From assembly GCA_013695115.1 (NCBI GenBank), contig JACDBD010000326.1, positions 1-13,377 on the forward strand: 13,377 nt of DNA. Direction: 5' to 3'. This DNA is from Actinomycetota bacterium. Its GTDB lineage: Bacteria > Actinomycetota > Acidimicrobiia > IMCC26256 > JACDBD01. The notes under the pieces were generated by a model, which saw nothing but the letters and a program-made list of their open reading frames with translations, searched no databases and was not told where the DNA came from. Below, one piece after another: positions 13,218 through 13,377 of this stretch (position 1 is its first letter; each line of letters begins with the position of its first letter). Made by a program: the position numbers and the translations under genes.

Positions 13218-13245
13218 GTCACCGCCTCGAGTTCGGATCGATCAG

Positions 13246-13318
13246 CAGGGCAGGAGGGACTCGAACCCCCAACCGCCGGTTTTGGAGACCGGTGCTCTGC
13301 CAGTTGAGCTACTGCCCT
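13246..13318 (-). tRNA. trnW: tRNA-Trp (anticodon CCA)
   Basis: A complete 73-nt cloverleaf on the minus strand. The acceptor AGGGCAG pairs with CUGCCCU over 7 bp, with discriminator G. The D stem is GCUC/GAGC. The anticodon stem CCGGU/ACCGG holds loop CUCCAAA with anticodon CCA, which reads UGG. The variable loop has 5 nt. The T stem GGGGG/CCCUC (one G-U) carries loop UUCGAGU. The 3' CCA is not encoded. Its place directly before secE-nusG is a common actinobacterial arrangement. Confidence 0.98.
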
Positions 13319-13343
13319 CCGGGCGCGGGGTCCGGGCCCATTC

Positions 13344-13367
13344 AGGGTAGCAGGAGGGTTCTGAAGC
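13344..13367 (-). promoter_or_regulatory. Candidate promoter of tRNA-Trp and secE-nusG
   Basis: The minus strand has TACCCT (13349-13344), a TAnnnT-type -10, which would start transcription near 13337, about 19 nt before the tRNA 5' end. The -35 region is poor (AGCTGA at 18 bp spacing). The window ends shortly upstream, so other promoters may lie outside it. Confidence 0.35.
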
Positions 13368-13377
13368 TCAGCTGGCG

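Overview
The window is one conserved, GC-rich, minus-strand block of translation and transcription genes. Read in the direction of transcription (right to left) the order is: tRNA-Trp, secE, nusG, rplK, rplA, rplJ, rplL, rpoB, rpoC, rpsL, rpsG. The only plus-strand gene is a small alpha/beta hydrolase lodged between rplA and rplJ. Gene order, high GC, a tRNA-Trp directly ahead of secE, frequent GTG/TTG starts and an actinobacterial-type coiled-coil insertion in the beta' subunit all point to the Actinomycetota. The RpoB N-terminus and L10/L12 region resemble what I remember of Acidimicrobiia, but the class is only a guess. No gene is cut by the window edges. fusA would be expected just beyond the left end.

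Region by region. 13246-13377 holds tRNA-Trp(CCA) and a weak promoter. 11947-13217 holds secE and nusG, joined by a TGATG stop/start overlap; NusG carries a long acidic N-terminal extension encoded partly by a 3 x 15 bp tandem repeat. 11828-11946 is a spacer with a perfect 10-bp-arm hairpin. 10677-11827 holds rplK and rplA, joined by an ATGA overlap. 9954-10676 is the plus-strand hydrolase; its stop codon abuts the rplA stop. 9735-9953 is a structured leader ahead of rplJ that looks like the L10 autoregulatory leader followed by an intrinsic terminator (attenuator). 8827-9734 holds rplJ and rplL (TAATG overlap). 8534-8826 carries two tandem SigA-type promoters and a structured rpoB leader. 940-8533 holds rpoB (TTG start) and rpoC (GTG start). 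47-894 holds rpsL and rpsG (both GTG starts).

The genes work together as the core expression machinery: RNA polymerase beta and beta', the elongation factor NusG, the ribosomal stalk base and stalk (L11, L1, L10, L12), the decoding-site and head proteins S12 and S7, and the SecE subunit of the translocon. I did not find a clearly new biological system. The parts most worth a second look are the rplJ leader/attenuator, the hydrolase whose 5' end overlaps the rplJ control region, the NusG and RpoC acidic extensions, and the inverted repeats and repeated purine-rich motifs in the spacers.
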